Positions 45,645-57,311 of a DNA stretch of 64,000 bases are shown in pieces (position 1 is the first letter of the stretch; the number at the start of each line of letters is the position of its first letter). The DNA is taken from positions 611,501-675,500 of the forward strand of contig WPIO01000112.1 of NCBI GenBank assembly GCA_009760855.2. The letters run 5' to 3'. The position numbers and the translations under genes are program-made. The stretch comes from Cristatella mucedo (lineage: Eukaryota > Bryozoa > Phylactolaemata > Cristatellidae). A model generated the notes under the pieces. It was given only the letters and a program-made list of their open reading frames with translations, searched no databases and had not been told where the DNA came from.

Positions 45645-45896
45645 TCGGCCCTTGGCCCTTGGCCCTGCTCCGAGCACTGATGCTAGCAGTTCGCAAACGG
45701 GGTGATCGTAGTGGCCTCAGCTAAGTCAGCTGCAGTCAGCTGGTGCCCTATGAAGGCCATATGCTAGCCCTTCTTCTTATTTCGTTAGTGCCTCAAGCTG
45801 CAGCTGCTGCATGCTAGGCATCCGGAAGCAGCAGCGACTGCATCGACGTTATGCGAATTTCAGGCGAGCACTAGGCAAGCGCTTTATAAATAAGTA
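45645..45896. other. Downstream region of the ASB-like gene
   Basis: Contains a short tandem CCCTTGG repetition just after the stop and CAGCTGCAGCTGCTGCATGC near 45,800. I see no exact AATAAA before the LINE begins; AAATAA occurs near 45,888. Confidence 0.35.
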
Positions 45897-46793
45897 ATTC
45901 AGAAATTGGAAAGTTTTACATTCACAATCGGCTCTGCCAGCATAGCTCGTGTTGAATGTGTACGACATCTAGGTGTCCTGTTCCAAAGTGAGCTTTCATT
46001 AGACCACCACTTCAGCTCCACAGTCAAGTCAGCCTACTTTCAGCTACATAATATTGCTAAAATTTGGGCTTGTTTAGATATGGATACCACATCTAAGTTG
46101 GTCCATGCGTTTATGACACCTCGTCTTAACTTCTGTAACTCACTGCTTGCTGGCCTACCGGCATGTGCAACCAGGTGCTTAAAGCTGGTGCAAAACTCTA
46201 CAGTTAGGCTTTTCTGTCGTGAGCTTCAAAGTTGCCAGATCTCACCACTTCTTGCTGATCTGCACTGGCTCCCAGTCAAGCAATGCATCGACTTCAAGAT
46301 TGTGTCACTTACCTTTAGCTACCTTCATTCTTTGGCTCCAGCCTACCTGTCAGATCTACTCCCCCACTATGCTAAGCATCGCATCACCCACCTTTCGGAA
46401 TCTAACTGTTGACCTATACCTCATATGAACCTCAAATCCTTTGGAGACCGTGCCTTTAGTTCGATGCTCCCAAAGCCTGGAACTCACTTCCCACTTGCGT
46501 CACATCCCCCGACTTCACCACAGTAGAAAAAACTAAAAATGCATCTATTTATCACAGCATTTAGTAGGTCCGCGTGATTCATATTTTTGTGCCTATGCAT
46601 GCTGACACTGTGCATGCTTGCAACCAACCAAATTTGCACGCTGACCCTGTGCGTGTCACCTCTAACCATGTTACACTTGTTGTTCATTGACCATGCTACC
46701 ACTAACCATTCGATCATGCTTCCTTTAAGCAAATGTGCTTATACAAAGATCGAGTTCTCTGAGGGTGCAATAGCAAATGTATTCTTATTATTA
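45897..46793 (+). mobile_element. LINE-A copy, 5'-truncated (older)
   Basis: Begins at the QKLE block and reads [60 protein letters not shown] and SLAPAYLSDLLPHYAKHRIT, then a stop. The 3' UTR, hairpin and tail follow. Closest in the window to the 47.2-kb minus-strand copy (shared FCREL, LKLVQNS and KQCIDFKIVS). Confidence 0.87.
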
Positions 46794-47176
46794 AAAGAAA
46801 GTGCACCGACGATCAATAGGCATGCCGTATGGTCTGATTTGCTGAGTCTCGGCTCGGCAGCAGTGTGTGTAATGCTGAATGAGAGTGAGGCAAGACCAAC
46901 CTGAGCCTTGCAAATAATCGCTGTGATTTCTCGTCCATTCAGATTGAGCTTCCGAAAGGTGCATCTATTTAAAAAGGTTTCCTGTGGCTCTACGGTTGTG
47001 TACCTCCAGTGTACCTTCAGTACGAGTTGGGAATTGACCTTGGGTTTTGCTGGTGTACTATCTTGAGAGCTGTGCCATTATGTTCGCCTTCATGCTCCAT
47101 GCTGCCTCCGGCTAAATTTTATTGCACAACAGGCTACTGACATCAGGGGAAAGTGGCTCACCCCAAGTGTCCACAA
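46794..47176. other. Unannotated stretch
   Basis: Nothing recognised. Confidence 0.35.
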
Positions 47177-47930
47177 AAATAATAATAATAATAACGAAAC
47201 ACTTGATAATGCACCCTCAGGGAACTCAAATCTCTTTCTAGCTGCTTTACATTTGCTGCAAAGGAAACACGATTGAATGGTGAGTGGAAAATATGCTTGA
47301 TAAACAAAATGAACAGCATGGTTAGGGGTGACATGCACAGGGTCAGCATGCAACAGCGAGATTAGTGGCAGCATGCAACAGTGTCAGCACGCATTAGCAC
47401 ACAAAGGTTGAATCACAGTGACCCATTAAATGCTGTCATAAATAGGTGCGTTTTTTATTTCTTTTAAAATGTGGTCAAGTCAGGGGATGTCGCGACGGAA
47501 GTCGGGAGTGAGTTCCAGGCTTTGGGAGCATCGAACTAAAGGCATGGTCTCCAAAAGATTTGAGGTTCATATGAGGTATAGGTCAACAGTTAGATTCCGA
47601 AAGGCGGGTGATGCGATGCTTAGCCTGGTGGGGGAGTAGATCTGATAGGTAGGCTGAAGCCAAAGAATGAAGTGACTTAAAGGTAAGTGACACAATCTTG
47701 AAGTCGATGCATTGCTTGACTGGGAGCCAGTGCAGATCAGCAAGAAGTAGTGAGATCTGGCAACTTTGAAGCTCACGACAGAAAAGCCTAACTGTAGAGT
47801 TTTGCACCAGCTTTAAGCACCTGGTTGCACATGCCGGTAGGCCAGCAAGCAGTGAGTTACAGAAGTCAAGACGAGGTGTCAAAAACGCATGGACCAACTT
47901 AGATTGGTATCCCTGTCTAAAAAGACAAGA
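47177..47930 (-). mobile_element. LINE-A copy, 5'-truncated (older)
   Basis: (AAT)n, hairpin, 3' UTR and a 104-codon frame (47,583-47,897) with LVQNSTVRLFCRELQSCQIS. With the 45.9-kb copy it forms a convergent pair of one subfamily separated by ~385 bp. Confidence 0.86.
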
Positions 47931-48144
47931 GAAATTTGATGGGCCTTAAAGTTCGTCAGCAGACTCTTATAATATTGGGGTGCCAGTGAAGCTCTAGTTT
48001 CTGTTCATTTGTGGTGTTATTGATCTTGAGCATCGGTTGACAATCTTTCGGTAAAAGCAAAGGCGAAATGACTGGCTGTTCCTAAAAAGCTCAGGAGATT
48101 TTAATGCAATGGTAATGTATAATAATAATAATTGCATTTGGTGT

Positions 48145-48330
48145 CGGCCAGCTTTTCGGTAATTATCTCCATATGTAACTCTACAAAGCCACTCAGACTA
48201 TGTGGGCGTTAAGCAAGGAAGCGTTTTACGGCGAACTCAAGCCCTAAGCGATTTTATGAACGGTACGTGTCAAAGATACAAATGTGGTCTTGGTGACAAT
48301 TAGAGAATACCAGAGGCCCGCGAATGCTCT
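48145..48330 (-). mobile_element. LINE-B 3' fragment
   Basis: GGTAATTATCTCCATATGTA, AACTCTACAAAGCCACTCAG and ACTATGTGGGCGTTAAGCAA are the minus-strand LINE-B 3' end; the coding part is decayed. Confidence 0.5.
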
Positions 48331-48892
48331 GCAAGGCTCTTGAGGGGTTGGTCGATTACTGCGGTGCAGCCCACTGATTAGATGGATGCTTTAGTGTGGC
48401 GCTCTAGCAGACGCCTAGCAGCCTTTGCCGAGAAAGGAGAGAACAGGTGCGTGACCCGTGGGTCGCGTTCCGCCCCTTGAGCGATTCCTAAAAGTACGTT
48501 CGCGGTGTGTTGCTGATGTTACTCCCGAGTCTTAGACCTTTAGGGGCTGCGTGCTGTTGCTGCTGCTGTTGAATCTGCAGATTTTCACTCAATACATTTA
48601 GTTCTGTCGTTGCCTATGGGCAAGCATTAACCACTAACCCCGTGTAACCCATTATCCCCGATACGACCCAACCAGCTGATGCTTAGAATAAGAAGCTGTA
48701 TAACTTAGGGCCTCACATGCTGTGACAATGACGTGCTTTTCTGTGCAAGTTCTAAACTATAATGGTTCTGAGTTCTTATTGTTCAAAACTATCTTCACTC
48801 CTGCTGCGATGTGGATGAGATTAGAGCTGCCAATGGGTCATAGTTTAAGCTTAATGCATCTGTGCTGAAATTAATATAACGGCAAGCTTTAA
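48331..48892. other. Unannotated stretch
   Basis: Unique DNA with a short GTTGCTGCTGCTGTTG run near 48,553. No gene recognised. Confidence 0.35.
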
Positions 48893-49898
48893 TACGAGCC
48901 GTGATGGCATACTAAGTAAGGTGGTTGCTTTTCACGACCTCGGTCCCAAGGTCGAGGATTCAAATCCTGCTGTGGGCAATCCCTTATTGCTGCTGCAAGC
49001 GGTGGTGATAGCCATAAAGGCTCTTCTGTTGCTCTATAATAATAATAATAATAATAATAATTGCACTTCATAAAGCGCCCTCAGAGAACATAATCTCTTT
49101 CTAGGCGCTTTACATTTGCTGCAAAGTGATATGCATTAGAATAATAAGTAAAATCATGCTTGAAAAACAAATGAAATGAATAATATGGTTAGGGGTGACA
49201 TGCACAGGGTCAGCATGCAAATGTGGTTAGTGGCAGCATGCACAGTGTCAGCACACATAAGCACATCAAGGACGAATCACAGGGACCCACTTAATGCTGT
49301 CCTAAATAGGTGTGTTTTTAAGTTTCTTTTAAATGTGGTCAGGTCAGGGGATGTTCTGACGCAGGTCGGGAGGGAGTTCCAGGCTTTGGGAGCATACGAG
49401 CTAAATGCACGGTCTCCAAAGGATTTAAGGTTTGTACGAGGTATTTCCAGACTGTTGGATTCCGAAAAGCGAGTGGTACGATGCTTGGCCTGATGGGGTA
49501 GTATATCTGAAAGATAGGCTGGAGCCATAGAATGAAGGGACCTAAAAGTGAGCGACAAAACCTTGAAGTCAATCCGTTGCCTCACTGGTAGCCAGTGCAG
49601 GTCGGCGAGAAGTGGAGTAATGTGGCAACTGCGACGCTCACGACAGACAAGCCTAGCTGCAGAGTTTTGCACCAGCTGCAATCGCCTGATCGCACATGCT
49701 GGTAGGCCAGTAAGCAGTGAGTTGCAGAAGTCGAGACGGGATGTCACGAATGCATGGACCAACTTGGACGTGGTATCCTTATCTAAACAAGCCCAAATTT
49801 TAGCAATGTTATGAAGCTGAAAATAGGCAGGTTTGACTGTGGAGCTGATGTGGTCGTCTAACAAAGAGGCTGTTGAATCAGCTAGTAATTTTCTTTAA
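48893..49898 (+). mobile_element. SINE-B copy split by a LINE-A insertion
   Basis: 5' part 48,893-49,035 ends GCTCTTCTGTTGCTCTA. The 3' part at 49,861-49,898 begins ACAAAGAGGCTGTTGAATCA. Joined, these give the normal SINE-B order with no missing block. No target duplication is obvious. Confidence 0.82.
49036..49862 (-). mobile_element. LINE-A copy inside SINE-B (young subfamily)
   Basis: (AAT)n, hairpin, 3' UTR and a 195-codon frame (49,277-49,864) from LDDHISSTVKPAYFQ to [19 protein letters not shown]. Very close to the 29.5-kb copy. Confidence 0.9.
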
Positions 49899-49904
49899 TA
49901 GCAA

Positions 49905-50693
49905 TACTTCGTGTGTTTGCACTTGTGCAGCTCTCAGCTTAGCCGCGATGGGAGCCCTTTGCCTTAGTGGGGTGGACTAGGGCGCCTAGTACAGACCTCT
50001 CAGCTCCTGATCCACCTAGCTCAGGTTAGAATGGAGCTTTGTGCAGGCGATGCGGTTAGGAGATGGACCGACTAATGTGCTTGCCTTAGCGGGTTCGACT
50101 AGGTCACCTAGTACAAGCCCTGCTCCCGGTCCACCCGCTGAAGTTAGAGTCGAGCCTGGTGCAGACGATGTGGTCAGGATGTGCACCGACTAAAGTTGTG
50201 AAGTAGAAGTAGCAGCTACGCGCTAGGTCAGGAGTTTAGAGGAGAGAGAATATAATGGGACGACTGACAGAGCTCGGGGCTGCAGCTTCCGTAGCCGATG
50301 CGAGACAACACATCGAGAGCACGAGAGGTGAATCTACGGCGACGACCAGCTAAGTGCAAGCTAGACTGCGACGTTGTGTTCTGCCGGCTACTCTGTTAGC
50401 TGCTCGTATCTTGGGGTGCTGTAGCGGTCCGCCTTCCGGGTTGGGACCATCGCTGGCGACGTGCGCATAGGATAGTGATTATACGCGGGCTTCGTGAGTT
50501 CTCGCAGTTAACTCCGTCAGTCCGGTACGCGTCGCGTAAAGCGCTTGCGAGCAAAGACTACTAAAAGGCCCACAATAAACGCCGTCACTTTCGGCGCCCA
50601 GTTGTGGCCGCTTGTGTTTTAACCGCACTGCGGCACTGCATCGCACAGTCCACCAGCAGAGAGCCGGGGGACGGCTATCGCCGGGCGGTTACA
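49905..50693. mobile_element. LTR-like block with internal tandem repeat
   Basis: Two imperfect ~120-bp tandem units at ~49,950-50,195 share TTGCCTTAG, ACTAGG, CACCTAGTACA and ACCGACTAA. A GC-rich section with AATAAA at ~50,574 follows, and the block ends GGCGGTTACA at 50,693. Repeats, a single poly(A) signal and a TACA end look like U3-R-U5 of an LTR. The 5' boundary and a target duplication are not resolved, so this may be a different kind of sequence. Confidence 0.35.
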
Positions 50694-50954
50694 CGTATAG
50701 TGACCGTGGAGATATTTATATCCTTACAGATACTTAAAAACTCTCCAAGAGTGAGTGATATGCATGGCATCAAACATGCAGAATCAAGTAAGTATATCAC
50801 TTAGGCCAGCAAGCTAAGGCGAACGGAAAGACACACGTGACCGTCAATTACTTGCACCGCTGGCATGCGCTGAACCGTGCACAGCAGTGCACGCAAAGGA
50901 TCCAAAATAACAGACAAGTTCACTGGGGCAACGAGCAAGCTGTCTGGCATATGT

Positions 50955-51880
50955 GCGTCATGAAACGGGGCTTAAAAAGATTAAATGTCGCTGTATTTAG
51001 CGACCATAGCCAGGAGCGATTCCCAAGCTTTCGCTGCCGAGGAACTAAAGGCTCGGTCACAATGGACCTTTTACTTTTAGTGTGAATGACGCCGCGATGA
51101 GGACCTGGAGGCTGAGGAGCAAGCTACTGCTGGTGCCAATGTAATAAAATAAAATATAATTCATTTATATAGCGCCCCAAGAGAACTCGATCTCTACTCA
51201 GGCGCTTCACATATGCCTCGGGGCTCGAGCCCACGACCTTGACCGCTAGACCAAACCAGCTCGGCGCAAGACCGCACTCGACGAGCAAGAAGATTGAACG
51301 GTAGGCTGGCGCGAAACGAGTGAAGATACGTGAAAGCCACGTTGAGACTCTTTAAATCAATTAGATTTTAAATGGAAAAAGAAGCCAGTGAAGCTCGGAC
51401 AGAAGTATTTTGATGCGACAGCCGTGCCACTGACGCCAGGCCAGACGAGCCGCTGAATTTTGCAAAAGTTGCAGATAATTAAGGGCACGGCTGAAATTCC
51501 AAATAAAGGTATTGCACTAATCTAGAAGCCAGGTCTAAAGTGAGGAAGTAAATTATGCTTTCGTGGTGTTGTTTAAGCAGGCCCTGATTTAGGCGATTTT
51601 CCTTAGCTGAAAGTAGGCGAATTGACAAATGAGTCAGTAGGCTCGTCTACAGATAATTTGTTTTGGAATAGTATGTCTATATTAAATACGGACGCCAGAC
51701 CGTGATGCTAGCAGAACCAACCTTGAGGTGTAGGTCTTCCAATTTTCGGCCGACACAAGGCTTGTCATTACTTGTAAGCTGGCCTTGATATCGCAGTGCT
51801 TTAGGAAGTTAGTAGGCATTCAAGCGATACCATCGATAGATGCAGTGAGGTAATTGGGTGAGATGCCGGACGAGGGTCGG
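50955..51880 (-). mobile_element. LINE-D fragment (L2-like), highly diverged
   Basis: Minus-strand remnant of another L2-like LINE. Antisense blocks include TTTTGCAAAAGTTGCAGATA (LQLLQNS-type), TAGCTGAAAGTAGGCGAATT (FQL-type) and AGGAAGTTAGTAGGCATTCA (the region after motif D). All frames are broken. SINE-A splits it at 51,143-51,272. Confidence 0.6.
51143..51272 (-). mobile_element. SINE-A copy inside LINE-D
   Basis: TATAATTCATTTATATAGCG, CCCCAAGAGAACTCGATCTC, CAGGCGCTTCACATATGCCT, GGGGCTCGAGCCCACGACCT and GACCGCTAGACCAAACCAGC. Hairpin, B box and A-box region are all well preserved. Confidence 0.82.
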
Positions 51881-52540
51881 ACGTGGAGCGAGGCGTAGGT
51901 GGATCCAAGGATTGCTCTCTTTTTTTGTCGCCAAGATTTTTTTATTTATTTATTTAAGATTTACTGTCAGAAACCTTCACTCGTCCAGGTGGCGCCTACA
52001 ACTTAATCAAAGCTTCATGGCTGCGTCGTCGCGCTTCGGCAAGAAGCAGCTGTTACGTCAGCGACTTAGAGGAGTTACGTCAGCGACTAGGAAATCTGCT
52101 GAACAGCCCCCCCTTACATCGACCGAGTGACACTTGGTCTCACTCGGTAGTGCTGTGTGCAATTCCTGATGACTGTTAAGCAGTCGTCTTGCGCTCAAGC
52201 AGTAGCCAGCCCGTTTGTCGCTCTGTCATTTGTATGTCACTCTGTCATCCGAGCGATTGCGGCCGTGACTTACTTGGTCATCCAGTTTAGCGTTGTCTTA
52301 CCAGGCGAAAGTCTTGTTTGCCTAATGCTCACGTTATGTAGTTTGAGGGGCATAAAGAGTGACATCGCAGCAAATCTAAGCTCAAGCGCAACCAACTTGT
52401 AGACTTAAGAAAAGTGGTGAAAAATTAACCTACTGCGAATCGGAAAAAGATGCATCCAATTTATTTGCCTCTACGACCCACAAACCCACAACCGCAGAAG
52501 CAACAGCGTCGTAGCAGCACGAAATGTTCGACGCACGCAG
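51881..52540. other. Unannotated stretch
   Basis: Contains a 22-bp tandem duplication around GTTACGTCAGCGACT (52,050-52,092). No gene recognised. Confidence 0.35.
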
Positions 52541-52715
52541 GAATAATAATAATAATACATTTGATAAAGTGCCCCCAGAGAACTCATTCTCTTTATAGGC
52601 ACTTTACATTTGCTGCAAATATAGCATGATTGAATGGTTAGTGATTGCACGCTCGATAAGCAACACAAATAGAATGGTTAGAGGTGAAATGCACAAGATT
52701 CACAACACACAGCGT
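52541..52715 (-). mobile_element. LINE-A 3' UTR fragment
   Basis: (AAT)n, ATAAAGTGCCCCCAGAGAAC, TATAGGCACTTTACATTTGC, then GAATGGTTAGAGGTGAAATG: minus-strand tail and part of the 3' UTR. Confidence 0.75.
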
Positions 52716-53389
52716 GAGATCTTTGACTTTCCGATAGAGCCTTCCCGAGTTTTTTTCGATCTTTTTCCAGTTGCCATGGCGGCGACAATCGAAGCGGACA
52801 TCGAAGCTAACCTCTGGGTGCAAACCAGTCCTCAAATTCGCGGAACTGTCGTAGCACTACTCCAAAACCGGTCAGTTCGTCCTTTTAGAACTATCTGCAA
52901 TAAAATACAGCTAAGAAGAAAGAGTTAGTGCTTTGACGCAGCGAAACGAGGAGGCGACCATTGCCCATGTTTCCGGTGGCTAGCACTGACTGAAGGAGAG
53001 GGTAGCAACACTTGCACCCACTAACTGGATCAAATAACGTGAGCGCTTGTCATTATTACATAATTTTAACGCTTACTAGCTGGACATGTCGCAGTCGATG
53101 GTTTAGAGGCCACATAAATTCCATTTCAAGAGACAGTTGGCTTTGGATGGGCTTTGGGCATCAAACTGGTTCGTTCTATGCTGCGGCTGCTGTTGCACAG
53201 GTGTGCTTCTGTGTTGCTGTCAAAACGGCTATTCTACGCAAAGGCCATAGTAACGCCATTAAGGTCTTTGTTGGGTCTGCTGTACCTCGACAGCTGACCA
53301 GTCCGGCGGAAGCCGCTGGGGCGAGAATGGCGGACCCAGTTGGAGCAGTTGCTTGCAGGCCCGCTTTTTGGCCTTGCGGCCCGGTTCCA
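52716..53389. other. Unannotated stretch, possibly including LTR sequence
   Basis: Unique DNA. The 5' end of the Gypsy-like LTR discussed next probably lies in the second half, but I cannot place it. Confidence 0.3.
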
Positions 53390-54825
53390 CGTTTCCTAAA
53401 TAAACGGCATCTGCCGGGGCCGTCTTGATCTGTGCGCGACAGCCCGCACAAACATAACAGTGGCGACGAGGATAGGATTTGAATGACACGCAGCTTGTAA
53501 TACGGTAGGATCTGATATGAGAGATTCACCAGCGTCGAATGAGAAGACGTACGCAGACTATGCTTTAATTTCTGCGATGATGTGCCTCGAGAAACATATT
53601 TCCGAAGAGTCCTGATGAAAGGCGATGCTGATAAGTATCCTTCCGATTTAGGGGTATTCAATGCTTAAGCTGGAGGTAGCTCCGCGTAAACCGATGGAAC
53701 TCCAGCTACAGGACCTTGTGGCACTCGTCAGGAGGATCCCTCCTCCTTCATCTACCTCTGTGTGCTACATATGTGTGCTACATATGTGGTGGAGATTCAT
53801 GCTCAGGCTGTATCTGTACTAGCTTCGATACTAACTCGAGTAATGAGACACATTGGTGTTGGTGTCTAAAATTTCTGGGCCACGAGCACCTGCCACAGCG
53901 ATTTCAGAGCGGCAGCAGGTGGCAGCGACGGTGGAGGAGCAGCCTGTCTGTAGTGGCCTTGACCTTTGAAGTATCGGCTGCCTCGGAGTCGGCGGCTTTC
54001 GAGGAGGCAGATGATGGTGCCCACGAAGTGCTAGCGGTCCGCGAAACTGCCAGAAGTTGCCAGACGACAACAACAGAGGTCCAAGAGAGGACATCGGCGG
54101 TAGAGGTCACCGAGACGGCACCGGTGACGGGCAATGAGACGGCTGCGACTGAGCTCAGCTCTTCGACGATGACAAGCCCTGAGACGCCACCTGGTGCTAC
54201 GACGGCCAGTGCTGTGACTACGGTCAGTGCTGCAGCATCTGTCAGCGTGGTTGCTCCGGCTAGCGCTGCTACGACGGTCAGCACTTCCACGCCGACAACG
54301 GTCAGTGTTGCCACGCTTGTCAGAGCTGCTACGCCGGTTAGCGCTGCGACGTCAACGCCGGGATGTGTTGCTACGATGCCAGTCGGCAATACTACGACGC
54401 CGGTCGGTGCTGCGACTACGATGCCGGTTGGCCCAGATGTGAAGCCGGTTAATGCGGCCGGAGCTGCTATGTTGGCGAGAAGAGCCGGCGATGTGCAAGC
54501 AGCCGCCGAGGAGACGGAGACATTCGAGACCTGTGCGGCAGAGGGAGAGGGAGGAGGGCACGCGCCCAATCCCTGGGTATAGGAAAGGGGCGCTGGCTAC
54601 GCCCCAACTGGTGGCCTACTCATCCAGCTGGTCACCAAAGGCCGTGGTTTGGTGTGCCTCATACGAGCAGGTGTCACGTAGCCTCTAGAAGCCGACCGAT
54701 GCTCAGTCGGCCACAGTTGAGAAGAGAGGATGTTGGGTCCGCCTGACTTATCCACCCACCGAGCTCTTCCGGTCGAGACAGCGGACATCTTGATCTGTGC
54801 GCGACTGCCCGCACAAACATAACAG
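53390..54825 (+). mobile_element. Gutted Gypsy-like LTR retrotransposon (internally deleted)
   Basis: A 37-bp segment (CTTGATCTGTGCGCGAC to AACATAACAG) occurs at 53,424-53,460 and again at 54,789-54,825 with one mismatch. In the first copy AATAAA (53,399) lies just upstream, and TGGCGACGAGGATAGGAT follows at once, as in the leader of many animal Gypsy elements. These fit the U5 ends of two LTRs. The 288-codon frame 53,716-54,582 starts with CX2CX4CX4C spacing (CYICGGDSCSGCIC) and then FLGHEH. This resembles a gag zinc-knuckle pair with a Cys in place of the first His. After it comes low-complexity Ala/Thr/Val. Protease, RT, RNase H and integrase are absent. Outer LTR boundaries are unresolved. 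Confidence 0.55.
54190..54440 (+). repeat. Degenerate minisatellite coding Thr/Val/Ala/Ser
   Basis: About nine imperfect units of ~27-30 bp built around ACGGTCAGTGCT / ACGCCGGTTAGCGCT, reading TTVSAA-, TPVSAA- and TTPVGAA-like. Open on both strands; the minus frame (53,904-54,569) is its mirror. Confidence 0.75.
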
Positions 54826-55635
54826 CATTGGAATTACACTATATCCATATGAAATCGCGGGGAACGAGTACTTTGCTTAAACCCGTCGCTCGACATTCCC
54901 CCTGCTGATGGCTTTACTATTTATTTATTTATTTACCGAGCCAGGCCTGCAGGCGTACGATTCAGCCATCCTTTTTTTAGAGTCGAAATGCCCGGCCAAA
55001 TTCGGTGTCGACATTCGGCATCAAGCATTGGCATCGCCATTCGGGACGGCGACCTGTACGTTTTGTCTTGCTCCTTCAGCTCGAGTTCTTCATTTACATA
55101 CAGTTATTCTGCACTGCTATACTCAATTTAGTGCGTTATCCATTACAGAAAATCTACGCAAATCAGTGGCTGAACTATGGTTGAATGGCTTGAAAGCATG
55201 TAGTAAGGCTAGGAGATAAACTACGAAAAAGTTACTACCGGATAACTCGAAGGTGAGGTAATCGAGGTACCGCAAGGAAGTAAAGAAGACAAATCCAGTT
55301 CATGTTAGGGGGATGTTAACTTGCGGATTGAGTCTCTCCTTTTACTTATCTTCCAGAACCAAAAATCCAAACGATAAATCAGCTAGATCGCCACCAAGTA
55401 AACTTGACGTTTGACATTGGCGATTTTATCGTCTGCCCGCGATTACGCCATATTTTAATGGAAGTTCAACATTGCGTAAGCGTAAGAAAGATTACGAAGA
55501 TATGCCTTAGTCCTCATAGGCCAGTCAATAGACTGTTAGTCCTGATCTTTTGCCAGCTTTCCCAAGCTTTGGCTCAGTTGCCTAATAAAAATATTACTAG
55601 CTGATTTAACAAACAACCTCTTTTGCATTGACCCC

Positions 55636-57308
55636 TCAGGTCATGTCCCAGCACCTTTCAAAAAACTTTTAGTCAGGCCACTTCTCAAGAAATCGACACT
55701 AGACCAAGACAACTTAAGCAACTACCACCTAGTCTCCCTTCTACCATTCGTTTTGAAGACACTGGAGCGGGACGTGGTGAACCAGCTGACGTCATATATC
55801 GAAACCTCACACCTTGCTAGTAAGTTCCAGTCTGGCTTTAGAGCTAATCACTCCACAGAGGCAGCATTGCTTAGGGTATACAACAACCTACTTAGGAATG
55901 CAGACATGGTTACATGGTTAGAGTGTCTCTGCTTGTTTTGCTCGATCTCTCGGCAGCTTTTGATGTCATCGATCACACAGTTCTTTTACAGTGCCTTTCA
56001 TCTCGCCTGGGCATAACTGGCACTGCTCTGCTGTAGTTCAGGTCCTATCTCAGTGGGAGACTCCAGAGCATTGACGTAAATGGACAAAGATCATCTGAGG
56101 AACCTCTGAAATATGGGGTACCTCAGGGCTCCGTGGTAGGTCCAATTCTTTTCACGGTTTATACTCTCCCTCTTGCTGATGTGATTGCCAAGCACAATCT
56201 AGGCTTTCACTTCTATGCGGATGACACTCAGTCGCACCTTTGCTTTGATCCCTCCCAGCCTTCGAGCACTCAAATTCTCTCAACTTACTTGCTGCATGTA
56301 TTGATGACATCCATACATGGATGGCAGCAAATTTTCTAAAACTAAACGATGATAAAACTAACTAACTAGTTATGGGCAAACCCACTGTGATTCAGAAATT
56401 TGAAAGGCTGACTTTCAAAATTGGCTCTGCCAGCGTATCTCCAGTTGCATCAGCTCGAAATCTAGGTGTCATATTCCAAAGCGACCTCTCGTTAGACGAC
56501 CACATCAGCTCCACAGTCAAACCTGCCTATTTTCAGCTTCATAACATTGCTACAATTTGGGCTTGTTTAGATAAGGATACCACGTCCAAGTTGGTCCATG
56601 CATTCGTGACATCCCGTCTCGACTTCTGCAACTCACTGCTTACTGGCCTACCAGCATGTGCGATCAGGCGATTGCAGCTGGTGCAAAACTCTGCAGCTAG
56701 GCTTGTTTGTCGTGAGCGTCGTAGTTACCACATCACACCACTTCTCGCCGACCTGCAATGGCTACCAGTCAAGCAATGGATCGACTTCAAGGTTTTGTCG
56801 CTCACTTTAAGGTCACTCCATTCTATGGCTCCAGCCTATCTCTCAGATATACTCCCCCATCAGGTCAAGCATCATACCACCCGCTTTTTGGAATCCAGCA
56901 GTCTACAAATACCTCGTCCAAACCTCAAATCCTTTGGAGACCGTGCATTTAGTTGGTTGGCTCCCAGAGCCTGGAACCCCCTCCCGAATTTCGTCGCAAC
57001 ATCACCTGACTTGACCACATTTTAAAAGAACTTAAAAACATACCCATTTAGGACAGCATTAAGTGGGTCCCTGTGATTCGTCCTTCATGAGCTTATGCGT
57101 GCTGACACTGTGCATACTGCCACTAATCACATTTGCACGCTGACCCTGTGCATGTCACACCTAACCATGGCATTCATGTTGTTTGTTTATCAAGCGTGAT
57201 ATTACTCACCCTTCAATTGCATTTCCCTTTGCAGCCAATATAAAACACCTAGAGAGAGATTGAGTTCTCTGAGGGCGCTTTATCAAGTGCATTATTATTA
57301 TTATTATT
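55636..57308 (+). mobile_element. LINE-A copy inserted in the right arm, RT region broken
   Basis: Starts near the VRPLLKK block, then NYHLVSLLPF, SKFQSGFRANHSTEAALL, a broken motif A, YGVPQGSVVGPILF with motif B, FHFYADDTQ with motif C, and a 217-codon thumb and C-terminal frame (56,372-57,025). The 3' UTR, hairpin and (ATT)n tail are complete. Frame shifts and stops lie between the RT motifs. The left arm lacks it: there, the flanks meet near 43,555. Confidence 0.9.
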
Positions 57309-57311
57309 GCG

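Noticed and set aside
53716-54582. Secreted mucin-like or cell-wall protein gene
   Set aside because: The Thr/Val/Ala repeat is open on both strands and sits between LTR-like ends after a zinc-knuckle-like segment; a retroelement remnant is more economical.
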